A stretch of 64,000 nucleotides of DNA from Agriotes lineatus (Eukaryota > Arthropoda > Insecta > Coleoptera > Elateridae), in NCBI GenBank assembly GCA_940337035.1, contig OW679203.1, positions 25,739,495 through 25,803,494 on the forward strand, in the 5' to 3' direction. The notes below the pieces were generated by a model. That model was not told where the DNA came from and ran no database searches. It worked only from the letters and a program-made list of their open reading frames with translations. Below, one piece after another: positions 24,341 to 34,127 of this stretch (position 1 is the stretch's first letter; each line of letters begins with the position of its first letter). Made by a program: the position numbers and the translations under genes.

Positions 24341-26106
24341 CAAATTAATAAATATATATCAAGAGCTTTTCCAATCTAGCAAAACCAGGCGTTTATATGT
24401 AAAATCTTCTGCTAAAAAGAAAAAAACCTCATGCGTTCTTTCGGCTTTAATTGAACTCTACGCGCTAACATTTTTCTTTACACAGAAAGAAATATAACGT
24501 TTTCAGAAAACACAAGTGCACTTGTGCATTGTGTATTAAACGATAGTAATGAGGATTACTACGATTCAGTTAAGTATGTAATTGTACAAACTTCAAAGGA
24601 AGTACCAATATTAATTTAACAATTAAACATAGTTCTCATAATAGAATTACAAAATATAGCATCCACGGCTCGAGTTTAAACGGAAATTGGAATACAATAA
24701 TGAGGCACGTGTTGCAGATCAACAGTAATTAATGCATCATTAATTTACTTAGTTTATAATTATTTTTTTGAATGTTGATGAAATTATTTGAGCTCAATTA
24801 AATACAATAAGCATATATTTCATATACAAAGTGAAACTATCTGCTTTAGTAAAGCTTTAGAAAATCCATAGTCTGAAAAGAGTGTAAGCTTATGCGAGGA
24901 AAAATTATAACGCCCATTTATCATTATCTAATTTTAAATTCCGTCTTCGTCCTTCTTTGATTGGTAGGCGATCATATTCCTTGTTTGAGTGATTTTGGCT
25001 CTTTTTGTTGCAGCTTTCCACTAGACTAAGGAAGTTCTGTTCGTGCTTGTTCTATCTTTTTCTTTCTTATTTCCTTTTTCCTTAATTCTATTTTGACCTC
25101 TTGTATGGAGTTAAGTTATAGAACAGACCGCCATTAATTTGGCGTCCGAAGATCGCTTCTTTCAACATTGTATCGTTATGCGCAGCAGTTACTATGTAAT
25201 TTATATTGTCTATAAGTTGGTTTGGTTCAATAAACTGCATTATTATTATTACTATTATGTTTAATTTTACTGGTTGGGTGTTGTACAGTAATTCTACTAC
25301 TGGAAAACAATTCAATTTAACCTGTAATGGAGAATTTTCTGATCGCATGGCATGTTGGTAGTGTGACGTTAGCTTCATCACAAATGTGCGTTTTTCCAAA
25401 GAAATAATGTAGTTAAATTGTCCATGGCTAATTTCCGTCTCAAGCTGAGGTTACATCGCCCTAATGTTCAAATATAAGATAAAAAGACGTCAACAAGTAG
25501 TGCACCGAGTCTCGTACAAGCATGCACCTCGCCGCGCTGCCCCCACTAATTATACGAGAAGCCACTGCAACGATAAGAAGGGCCAACAAGTATAGACGCA
25601 ACTTCGGCATTCATTTCAAACACTGGAGTTTCTGGACTTCCCTCCTCCTAATACTCTCCTGACCTAGCCCTACCTTGTAATAGGTACCTGTCTCATAGGG
25701 CATCCCCCTAAACCTGAACGTGACGCAGTTCTACCTTGTAACAGGATTCCGTCCCGTACGACGATCTGTTAACCTAAACTCGGAACCCGACGTCCACTAC
25801 GTTAAGTTGACCGGCTTCACCGAGGTTATTGTAACCCGAAAACTCATTAAAATACTAGCGTACTGGTGGTTCACCAAACGCAGGTCGCACTTTGCCGATC
25901 GGCGCACTGAAGGACGCAAGCGATCTTCCAGCGACTCCCGCAAAACCAGATCGTGAAATGGCGGACTTCGCTTCAAAGGAACCGAGCCTGTTTAAGTTAT
26001 TCCTGGGGTTCCGAACTTATATACCAAGAGAGCCCCGGGGCCTTACGAGCTTAACATCCGAATTACACACATCACATGCACCGTAGAAGACCTTATTCAA
26101 TCAAAT
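24341..26106. other. No recognisable gene; GC-richer patch at 25.5-26.06 kb
   Basis: 24.3-25.5 kb is AT-rich with one 103-codon minus-strand frame of no known type. 25.5-26.06 kb is GC-richer and carries two similar CTACCTTGTAA(T/C)AGG strings (about 25670 and 25730). On the minus strand it has a GTATATAAG TATA-like string. It could be an old LTR of the decayed Gypsy element next door, but no second LTR was found to pair with it. Confidence 0.3.
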
Positions 26107-26770
26107 TTGTTCGCCCGCAACATCAAAACAGCGGCTGAGAGATACTCGTTTCTTATAAAAAGTGCTTATGATTGCAGCCGGCCGAGTTCAGTAGCTACAC
26201 CTGAGGTGGAAGATCTAAGCTTGATTATAATGAATGAAAGCATTGAAAAATGTGTGAGAATAATTTCAACTGAAGTACGTTTAAGTGATCGTTTTGTTTA
26301 AAGAACCCCCCTCATCACCATTTATATCCGTACCATATCCAACGGGTTAAAGCTCTTACTTGCCCTGGCCACCAAGCAAGGATAATATTTTGTCAACGGT
26401 TTTTAAGCAAACCAGCTGAACACCCGGATTTCACTGCTAGCATCCTTTTCACTGATGAGGCTGAATTTGCTGAAATTGGAGTTTCACTTTCCACAATAAC
26501 CATGTTCTGTCAATCGACAATCTCCAAGTAGTTGTTAAATTTAGGCATCAACAACATTACGGTCTAAACATCTGCCTGAACTTTTTACACGACAGATTAT
26601 TAGGACCTCTTGTACTGCCACAACGATTAACAGCTACCAATTGATTGTTTCGGTAAATAGTTTGCCCCTACTTTTGGGAGATTAAATCTGTTGATTATGA
26701 AAAATACATACTTCATGCATAGTATTGCAATATTGTTCCGACTTAAGCATTAGGAAGGTTGCTGAAAGTT
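26107..26770 (+). pseudogene. Decayed DDE transposase (Tc1/mariner-like architecture)
   Basis: Pieces in successive frames follow the order of a common insect DDE transposase. An N-terminal helix-turn-helix region is read from 26107 (ARNIKTAAERY, then VATPEVED), ending at the stop near 26301. After a frameshift comes PYHIQRVKALT (about 26325), then HPDFTASILFTDEAEF with the first catalytic Asp codon at 26454-26456. After another shift come VVKFRHQQHYGLNIC and LLGPLVLPQRLTATN (26533-26641), then NSLPLLLGD (about 26658) and TYFMHS (about 26710), where the second catalytic Asp would be expected but reads Ser. At least four frameshifts are present. The order and spacing make the family call good. 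The exact subfamily is not settled, and no TIRs were located. It lies tail-to-tail with the minus-strand Gypsy relic. Confidence 0.65.
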
Positions 26771-26889
26771 CTTAAAATGAAAGCTAAATGACAGCTCCAG
26801 GCAATATTCAAGTCGTTGTCGTTCTTCTGCCACTTCCGTAAATTTGCTGTAGACCGTTGTTGCCTGAAGAAGTTTTTTGACGTTTTCTT

Positions 26890-27840
26890 CGGCCATTTTT
26901 TATGCTATGACTTATGACAATATCTGCATTGTTTTTTAGTTCTGGATAAAGTATCTGTGTTACTATGGTGAGGTCCTCTTCTATGAATTACCTGAAAGTC
27001 GTGTTTCTCTCCATCTTGCTACATCTGCCTCCGGCTTCTAGAAATTCGTGAATCGTTCAAGAGCACTATGGTCACTTCTTATGACAAAAGGTCGTCCGAA
27101 AAGGTATATATGAAATGGTTTAAGAGCGTTTACAATGGCAAGACAGATTTACCTTCTTTTTGAGAATGTATTAAAATTGGTGATACTATTAGGTTTTCTT
27201 CGGATCATTGAAGAATTCTTGACTTTTTGGGTTTAATTCAAATAGTGTCATTTTCGGTTAGTCTATGAAGAAGCTTTGCGTTTTCCCCTAATCTTCAAAA
27301 CATTTTCTCTACTATGCTTAAAGGTTTAGAAAACGTTGAGCTTCACTTTTATCTGTCGGTTTAGACCAGTTCTTAATGATTAAAGCTTTGGAGGGGTCAG
27401 TTCTTCTTGTCCTAAATCGTAGGGTTCTTGTTGAAACAAGACACATTTTATGGGATTCGACTTCAGGTGAGCAGTTTTCAATCTTCGAAACACTTTCCTC
27501 ATATGGTTGAGATCAACGTCAAATATATTGCGTATTATCATTGTCACCCAAGTAGACTACGTTTTCCAGATTGGGCCTCTTAAACTCATCTACAGTGAAG
27601 GGTGGCTGCAGCATTAGAAAATCGAAGTGGAAGTACTTGGAAACGATAGAGACCATTTCTAGCTGAGAAAGCTTTTTTCTCTCTTTCTTTAGGATAGATC
27701 TTTACGACAGTATCAATTCTTGAAATACAGTGCAGAGCACCATCGAAAACCAGATAAAGTATCGTCCATTCTTGGCAAAGGATAACTATTTTTTTTAGTT
27801 ATCTTATAACGAGGTATTTGCGATATCTGTTATGAGACCG
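26890..27840 (-). pseudogene. Decayed Ty3/Gypsy pol (RT to RNase H)
   Basis: The minus strand traces a Gypsy polymerase in order with many stops and shifts. From 27.83 kb downward: KKNSYPLPRMDDTL (RT finger region); YCRKDLS and then a GLYRFQ-like stretch; a highly mutated YLDD region (about 27.53 kb); the RT-RNase H connection with KPTDKSEAQRFLNL (about 27.35 kb); LAIVNALKPFHIYLFGRPFV followed by IRSDHSALERF (about 27.1 kb, RNase H with the SDH Asp); and HRRGPHHSNTDTLSR (about 26.95 kb, end of RNase H). The segment with the first RNase H Asp appears deleted. Integrase was not found downstream, where the DDE transposase relic lies instead. It is a different Gypsy lineage from the intact element at 45-55 kb. 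Confidence 0.75.
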
Positions 27841-28608
27841 ATATGAAGTTTCCCGATACTCAACGCGACAACAGAACTTTAAAGATGAGGCTATGTCTGG
27901 GAAGCTTCTAGATTCGGCGAAGGAATCAAAACTGCTACGAGGGCCGTCGTGCTCCCAGAAGGTAATCACATGTAAGGACAATTTTTGCATCTTGCGCTTT
28001 TCGCAATTTTCCCGCATCATTTAAGTCAAAATTAGTAGTTCAGTGATGTTTTAATAACCCAATTTCGTTCGGTTCGAATATTAGCGTCTCCCAGCTTATT
28101 TATGATCGTCGATACTTAAATTACAATAAGCTTGGCTTCCTGCATGGATGAAGCAATTTGGCTTACCGTCTATTCATTGTTATTTGACTCTAACGTGTCG
28201 CTCGTTGTTTTGTCTGCAATCTTATTGTTTAGGTCCAGCCCCGACGTGCAGTTCTTTATGCGGAATTTCGATGTCAGCGTTGCATTAAGGTGGGCGACAT
28301 GACGCAATCCGTACGTTTTATATATAAGTTAGAGAAGGAGCGAGCCTGCTTTCGGTTTTCCCCCTCCCCTTCCCGGTTTGTGCAGCCCGCGTCTCGCGTA
28401 ATATTCTGTCCCTCTGTAAAATAAGTAACAAGTGATAGCTTTTGTTCCGCCGGTAAAACTAAATAGTTGTTACCGGTTAATCCCTGGGTCTTTAAAGTGA
28501 CGTTTTGATGAAGTATTAGCAGAGGCATTCCGGTATCGCGGAGTTTTGCAGATTCCAGATAACGCCTTCGGCGGATTATAAATGAAAACCTCGTTCGGTT
28601 TAATTTGT
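27841..28608. other. No recognisable gene; TATA-like string near 28.32 kb
   Basis: A TTTATATATAAG string (about 28317-28328) is followed by a GC-richer, pyrimidine-rich segment. This could be a core promoter of an LTR or gene in plus orientation. No reading frame or paired LTR supports it further. Confidence 0.3.
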
Positions 28609-28617
28609 TGGGATGAA
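28609..28617. repeat. Left 9-bp target-site duplication of the Foldback-like element
   Basis: TGGGATGAA, identical to 34119-34127 on the other side of the element. Nine-base duplications are the usual signature of Mutator/MULE and Foldback transposition. Confidence 0.9.
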
Positions 28618-29540
28618 GGGTCGGTTAACATAGCACCACCAACTATTTCGAATGATCTCCAAATCAAGCGCTTGATTCTTTATATCTAGCGCAACCTAGC
28701 GCCACAAATTATTACGCTAGCGCCATTACAGTTTCGGATATTTTTACTGGTCTTTTCGGGGGGTGCTAAGTTAACGTTAGCACCACCAATTAACGATAGG
28801 CTTCTGAAAACCTAGCGCTAGATTCTCTACACCTAGCGCCACCTGGCGCCACAAATTTTACACCTAGCGCTTTTCCCATTTGAATTGTACAGCATAAAAT
28901 TGATCGTTAACATAGCACCACCAACTATTCCAAATGATCTCCAAATCAAGCGCTTGATTCTTTATATCTAGCGCCACCTAGCGCCACAAATTATTACGCT
29001 ACCGCCATTGCGGTTTCGGATATTTTTACTGGTCTTTTCGGGGGGTGCTAAGTTAACGCTAGCACCACCAATTAACGATAGGCTTCTGAAAACCTAGCGC
29101 TAGATTCTCTACACCTAGCGCCACCTGGCGCCACAAATTTTACACCTAGCGCTTTTCCCATTTGAATTGTACGGCATAAAATTGATCGTTAACATAGCAC
29201 CACCAACTATTCCAAATGATCTCCAAATCAAGCGCTTGATTCTTTATATCTAGCGCCACCTAGCGCCACAAATTATTACGCTACCGCCATTGCGGTTTCG
29301 GATATTTTTACTGGTCTTTTCGGGGGGTGCTAAGTTAACGCTAGCACCACCAATTAACGATAGGCTTCTGAAAACCTAGCGCTAGATTCTTTATATCCAC
29401 CCCTATCTAGCGTCACAAATTATTACCCTAGCGCTATTACAGTTTCGGATGTTTTACTGTTCTTTTCGGGGGCTATTGAGTTAGTGTTTACACCACCAAC
29501 CAATGTCAGACTTTTTAAAACATAGCGCCAGACTCTTCAG
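28618..29540 (+). repeat. Left arm: 282-bp tandem units
   Basis: GTTAACATAGCACCACCAAC recurs at 28624, 28906 and 29188, giving an exact 282-bp period. Two units are complete; the third decays after about 29390. Each unit is an old internal duplication of two half-units, each starting GTTAAC and holding TAGCGCCAC repeats. The first six bases (GGGTCG) lie outside the units. Confidence 0.9.
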
Positions 29541-30425
29541 ACCCATATAAATAGCACGGGATGAAATTCCTGAAACCATTCTACTCATAACATCACCAAC
29601 CAATAGAATGACTATAATATCAATTGTTTAGCCAATCGGTGTCTGATTACGCGATAATCAACACCTTGTCCTCTGATTAACGTGGTTTTCTCTCGTAATA
29701 TTGGCATGGTAAATACAACCCTTGAACGTGTGCATCATCAACTAAATACAGACTTTACTCTGACTGTAGTTGCAACTCTACACTTCATTCACCAAAGTTA
29801 CAATTATCAGCCGTAACTAGATTACCACTAAACTTGACAGAGAATTTGGATTAAAGAGACAAAGCCTTTTCGCTGCTTTTATGAATGCCATAATCAATCA
29901 GTCATGTTTTTAATATGAAAAATAAGAAATAAGAAATAAGTTTTGACACAAACTGACCAAAACCTAATCTGCTAACCTCGAATTTGACATAGACTTACAC
30001 CAATGACATGTAAACAGAAAGTTGGGGACTTTCATTCAATTTATTAATCATATTAAATATTGTATTAAGTGATAGGCGTTTTTTGTATGATGGGTTGTCT
30101 TCAACTTTTGGTCAGAAGTAACCCACTCATGACTAACCCTGTATATTATACTTACATCCTGTGATGTAAACTTTAATAAAATCGTATCTATTAGTAATGA
30201 ACTTAGTGCTGCTATTTGTAACTCGGGTTGCAGACTTTACTGACTCGATTAGCTGAATAAAGTATAACTCTGAATCAGTTGTGCGGGTTATAGTGCTGTG
30301 ACTGCCGGTTATAGTGCAGTGCCTGCAGCCTCCTTTTTAATAAATTGCCTGAAAGTTTTTATAGAATTGTAATATAGTAGGTACATGCACAAGTAAGTTA
30401 TATTTTATTTATACGCCGATTTTGA

Positions 30426-30983
30426 AAAAGAATTGTTGCCCCAAAACATACATTGATTAAATGTGCTGATACACTAACAAATATTTTCGGAAAAATATTA
30501 GATGACGTTTACATGGGTTTGCAAGAAATGCAATGTAATGACTGTGGAGACATGTCACAGCAGCCCATAAAATCAGTTGCCTTGGTTGTTCAAAATGTTA
30601 AAGAAATTGAAGCAGCAATGGAATCATATATTAGTCCTAAACAATGTTTTTGTGGTCAATGCTCAACAAGGAATTGTACCTCCAAAATTTCTGTAGGCAA
30701 CTTTTTAATAATAGAACCATTAAATGTCATTAGTAAAAGAGGGGAATTTATTGTAAGATTAGATGATGTTCCAAAGCATTTGAAGGTGAACAGCACAAAA
30801 TATATTTTACGAGGTTGCATTGGGTATGTTGGAGGTTACGAGGTTACGGTGATTGGCCATTTTATTGCATACGCGTATCGTCATAATGACAAGTGGGAAA
30901 AATACAATGATCTCCAAATAACGAAAACTTGCTGTTCCCGTACCACAGTAATTCGTTGCTTTTCTTTGTTCTATTCATTATAA
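30426..30983 (+). CDS. Ubiquitin-specific protease-like (peptidase C19) C-terminal domain, partial, inside the Foldback-like element
   Basis: The frame is open from 30426 to a TAA at 30981-30983. It has no good ATG before 30513, so its N-terminus must lie in another exon or be lost; residues are counted here from 30453. Features of the USP fold appear in order: a zinc-finger-like pair C28-x2-C31 and C67-x2-C70; a beta-rich stretch; then TKYILRGCIGYVG (116-127), GHFIAYAYRHNDKW (135-148) and KYNDL (150-154), which together form the USP His box. H136 would be the catalytic His and N152 the third triad residue (Asp or Asn in the family). The C-terminus SLFYSL matches where USPs end in LFY. The catalytic Cys box, which should precede the finger, is absent. 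If functional with an upstream exon it would remove ubiquitin; alone it cannot. An old decayed copy is also possible, but over 180 open codons argue for some constraint or youth. Confidence 0.6.
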   Translation, partial: KRIVAPKHTLIKCADTLTNIFGKILDDVYMGLQEMQCNDCGDMSQQPIKSVALVVQNVKEIEAAMESYISPKQCFCGQCSTRNCTSKISVGNFLIIEPLNVISKRGEFIVRLDDVPKHLKVNSTKYILRGCIGYVGGYEVTVIGHFIAYAYRHNDKWEKYNDLQITKTCCSRTTVIRCFSLFYSL

Positions 30984-31271
30984 TTTTTTTTTTGTTACAA
31001 GGTAGTGCGGGTTATGATGCCATTTGCTTGCACAAATTGTAACGTTTTAAATTATTGGTCGTATTAACTGCACGTGCAGAAGGCCCACCCGTAATGTTTT
31101 TTTAGTTTCTATAAGAAGAGCTTGCTTTATATTTTTATCTTACTTTATTATTATAGCGTTCGAGTAATTTAATAAAATATTTTAAGTAGATCGTATTACC
31201 TGCTCCTATCTATACCTTAATTTGCTTTATAGTTTTATAAAATTTTTATTTTTGTTTTTAAATACATTATA

Positions 31272-32393
31272 CAGGGTGATTTTAAAATGTTTCGCCAAAC
31301 TTCGGGGTATTGTTCTACACACCAAGGCAAGTAAAAAAGTCCATGTAAACATGTGTCCGAAAATCGCGCGTTTCCGAGTTAGGAGCAATTTTTGAACTTG
31401 GGAAGTAGTCCAGTCAAATGGTGCTCAAGAAAGGGCGAATAGGGGAGATGTTGGGTGGAGTTCTGATATTTGGTTCCTATATGTTTTTTGGGTCGCTGTA
31501 CACGAATATCAGGTTTTCCAACAAGAATTTTGACCGGAAACACGTTTTTTAAGCAAAAACCGTGTAATAAATCGTTTTTTTTAGTTTTTCTAAAATTACT
31601 CGAAAACTATCCAATTTCGTAAATATTGAACCTATATGAAATAAAAGAGAGTAAAATTTCTTACATTTTATGTACTAGCGGTTTTTTCTCCGATCAATCG
31701 TTCAGCCGCGAGAGCGCCGCGAAGTTAGGTGTTAAAAGGGAATTATGACAGTTTATTTCAAAGTAACTCGAAAACTATACATTTTTCGTAAATCAACAAT
31801 GGTATATGAAATGAATCTTCATAATTGAAATGTTGGCAAACCCGATACTCGCGTACAGCGACCTAAAAAACATATAGGAACCAAATATAAGAACTCCAAA
31901 ACTTTCCCCTATTTTCTACCATTTGACTGGACTATAATTTTGCGGCGCTCTCGCGGCTGAATGATTGATCGGAGAAAAAAACCTCACATACATAAAGTGT
32001 AGGAAACTGTGTCCTCTTTTATTTCATATAGGTTCAATAGTTATAATTGATAGATATCTTTTGGGTACTTTTAGAAAAACTAAAAAAAATCGGTTTTTTA
32101 CAAGGTTTTTGCTTAAAAAAACGTGTTTCCGGTCTAAAATTTTATTGAAAAACCTGATATTCGTGCACAGCGACCCAAAAAACATATAGGAACCAAATAT
32201 CAGAACTCCACCAAAACTCTCCCCTATTCGCCCTTTTTGAGCACCAATTGACTGGACTACTTCACAAGTTCAGAAATTGCTCGTAACTCGGAAACGCGCG
32301 ATTTTCGGACACATGTTTATATGGACTTTTTTACTTGCCTTGGTGTGTAGAACAATACCCCGAAGTTTGGCGAAACATTTTAAAATCACCCTG
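31272..32393. mobile_element. Nested palindromic element with CAGGGTG/CACCCTG ends
   Basis: A 1,122-bp imperfect palindrome inside the Foldback-like core. The left end reads CAGGGTGATTTTAAAATGTT and the right end is its inverted copy. The arms are about 460 bp each with visible substitutions, and a central part (about 31740-31930) repeats pieces of the arms. TATA lies immediately outside both ends (31268-31271 and 32394-32397), either a 4-bp target duplication or part of the ends. No coding capacity. The same ends and the same TATA flanks occur in the element at 43386-44158, so they form a family. Confidence 0.75.
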
Positions 32394-32441
32394 TATATAT
32401 TGGAACTTTCTTGAAGTTTATTTTTTCATTGCAGATATATG

Positions 32442-32551
32442 CAGGGTGAGAAAACGAAAATTATTCACTACTTTGTAATTTAGGGAGTCACATACAACGA
32501 CCTATATTTTTATTTTATTATATGATAGAAACTTTTTGTTTTCTTATCCTG
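32442..32551. mobile_element. Possible small MITE
   Basis: CAGGGTGAGAAAACGAAAA near 32442 is matched in inverse orientation with three mismatches by the sequence ending at 32551. This would be a 110-bp element whose ends recall the larger palindromic family. No clear target duplication. Confidence 0.35.
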
Positions 32552-32769
32552 TGTAAGTATGTATATGTATATGATGTACTCGCTCCAAAATTATAATTGC
32601 ACTAAACAGTGCATGCTGTGGAATATTCTACTGGTACAATTTTGTTTAACAGTTTGTGTTGAACAAAATTAAATTAAATTATCTCAGTAATGTCAACTAA
32701 TATAGGTAATTTAGTACAAGATGGAGCTAGCTTTGAAATCTATGTTGCCGAATGGTGCTCGGTCTGAAG

Positions 32770-34118
32770 GGTCTAGCGCTAGGTTTTCAGTAGTCTGTCG
32801 TTAATTATTGGTAGTGAAAATGTTAACTTAGAGCCCCCGGAAAGAAAAAGTAAAACACCCGAAACTGCAATGGCGCTAGCGTAATAATTTGTGGCGCCAG
32901 ATTACGCTATGTGTAGAGAACCTAGCGCTAGGTTTTCAGAAGCCTATCGTTAATCGGTGGTGCTAGCGTTAACTTAGCACCCCCCGAAAAGACCAGTAAA
33001 AATATCTGAAACTGCAATGGCGCTAGCGTAATAATTTGTGGCGCCAGATTGCGCTAGATGTAGAGAATCTAGCGATAAGTTTTCAGAAGCATATCGTTAA
33101 TTGGTGGTGCTAGCGTTAACTTAGCACCCCCCGAAAAGACCAGTAAAAATATCCGATACCGCAATGGCGGTAGCGTAATAATTTGTGGCGCTAGGTTGCG
33201 CTAGATATAAAGAATCAAGCGCTTGATTTGGAGATCATTTGGAATAGTTGGTGGTGCTATGTTAACCATCAATTTTATGCCGTACAATTCAAATGGGAAA
33301 AGCGCTAGGTGTAAAATTTGTGGCGCCAGGTGGCGCTAAGTGTAGAGAATCTAGCGCTAAGTTTTCAGAAGCCTATCGTTAATTGGTGGTGCTAGCGTTA
33401 ACTTAGCACCCCCCGAAAAGACCAGTAAAAATATCCGAAACCGCAATGGCGGTAGCGTAATAATTTGTGGCGCTAGGTGGCGCTAGATATAAAGAATCAA
33501 GCGCTTGATTTGGAGATCATTTGGAATAGTTGGTGGTGCTATGTTAACGATCAATTTTATGCCGTACAATTCAAATGGAAAAAGCGCTAGGTGTAAAATT
33601 TGTGGCGCCAGGTGGCGCTAGGTGTAGAGAATCTAGCGCTAGGTTTTCAGAAGCCTATCGTTAATTGGTGGTGCTAGCGTTAACTTAGCACCCCCCGAAA
33701 AGACCAGTAAAAATATCCGAAACCGCAATGGCGGTAGCGTAATAATTTGTGGCGCTAGGTGGCGCTAGATATAAAGAATCAAGCGCTTGATTTGGAGATC
33801 ATTTGGAATAGTTGGTGGTGCTATGTTAACGATCAATTTTATGCTGTACAATTCAAATGGGAAAAGCGCTAGGTGTAAAATTTGTGGCGCCAGGTGGCGC
33901 TAGGTGTAGAGAATCTAGCGCTAGGTTTTCAGAAGCCTATCGTTAATTGGTGGTGCTAGCGTTAACTTAGCACCCCCCGAAAAGACCAGTAAAAATATCC
34001 GAAACTGTAATGGCGCTAGCGTAATAATTTGTGGCGCTAGGTTGCGCTAGATATAAAGAATCAAGCGCTTGATTTGGAGATCATTCGGAATAGTTGGTGG
34101 TGCTATGTTAACCGACCC
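32770..34118 (-). repeat. Right arm: 282-bp units plus shorter 146-bp inner units
   Basis: Inverted relative to the left arm. The unit-end GTTAAC falls at 33261, 33543, 33825 and 34107, an exact 282-bp spacing. Further in, GTTAACTTAG starts at 33115, 32968 and 32822, a 146-147-bp spacing of single half-units. This arm is therefore about 1.35 kb, against 0.9 kb on the left. Confidence 0.9.
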
Positions 34119-34127
34119 TGGGATGAA
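34119..34127. repeat. Right 9-bp target-site duplication
   Basis: TGGGATGAA, identical to 28609-28617. Confidence 0.9.

Larger units (their letters stand above)
28618..34118. mobile_element. Foldback/Mutator-like (MULE-type) element with long inverted tandem-repeat arms
   Basis: A 5,501-bp element bounded by a perfect 9-bp direct duplication. Both ends begin GGGTCGGTTAACATAGCACC when read inward, and the arms (28618 to about 29540, and about 32770-34118) are inverted copies made of 282-bp tandem units. Long arms of tandem repeats and a 9-bp target duplication are the defining traits of Foldback elements, which are related to the Mutator superfamily. The core holds a USP-like reading frame (30426-30983), a nested palindromic element (31272-32393) and probably a small MITE (32442-32551). 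No MULE or Foldback transposase motif was seen, so this copy is likely non-autonomous. The outer units of the two arms are almost identical, so the element is recent or kept uniform by gene conversion. Confidence 0.85.
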
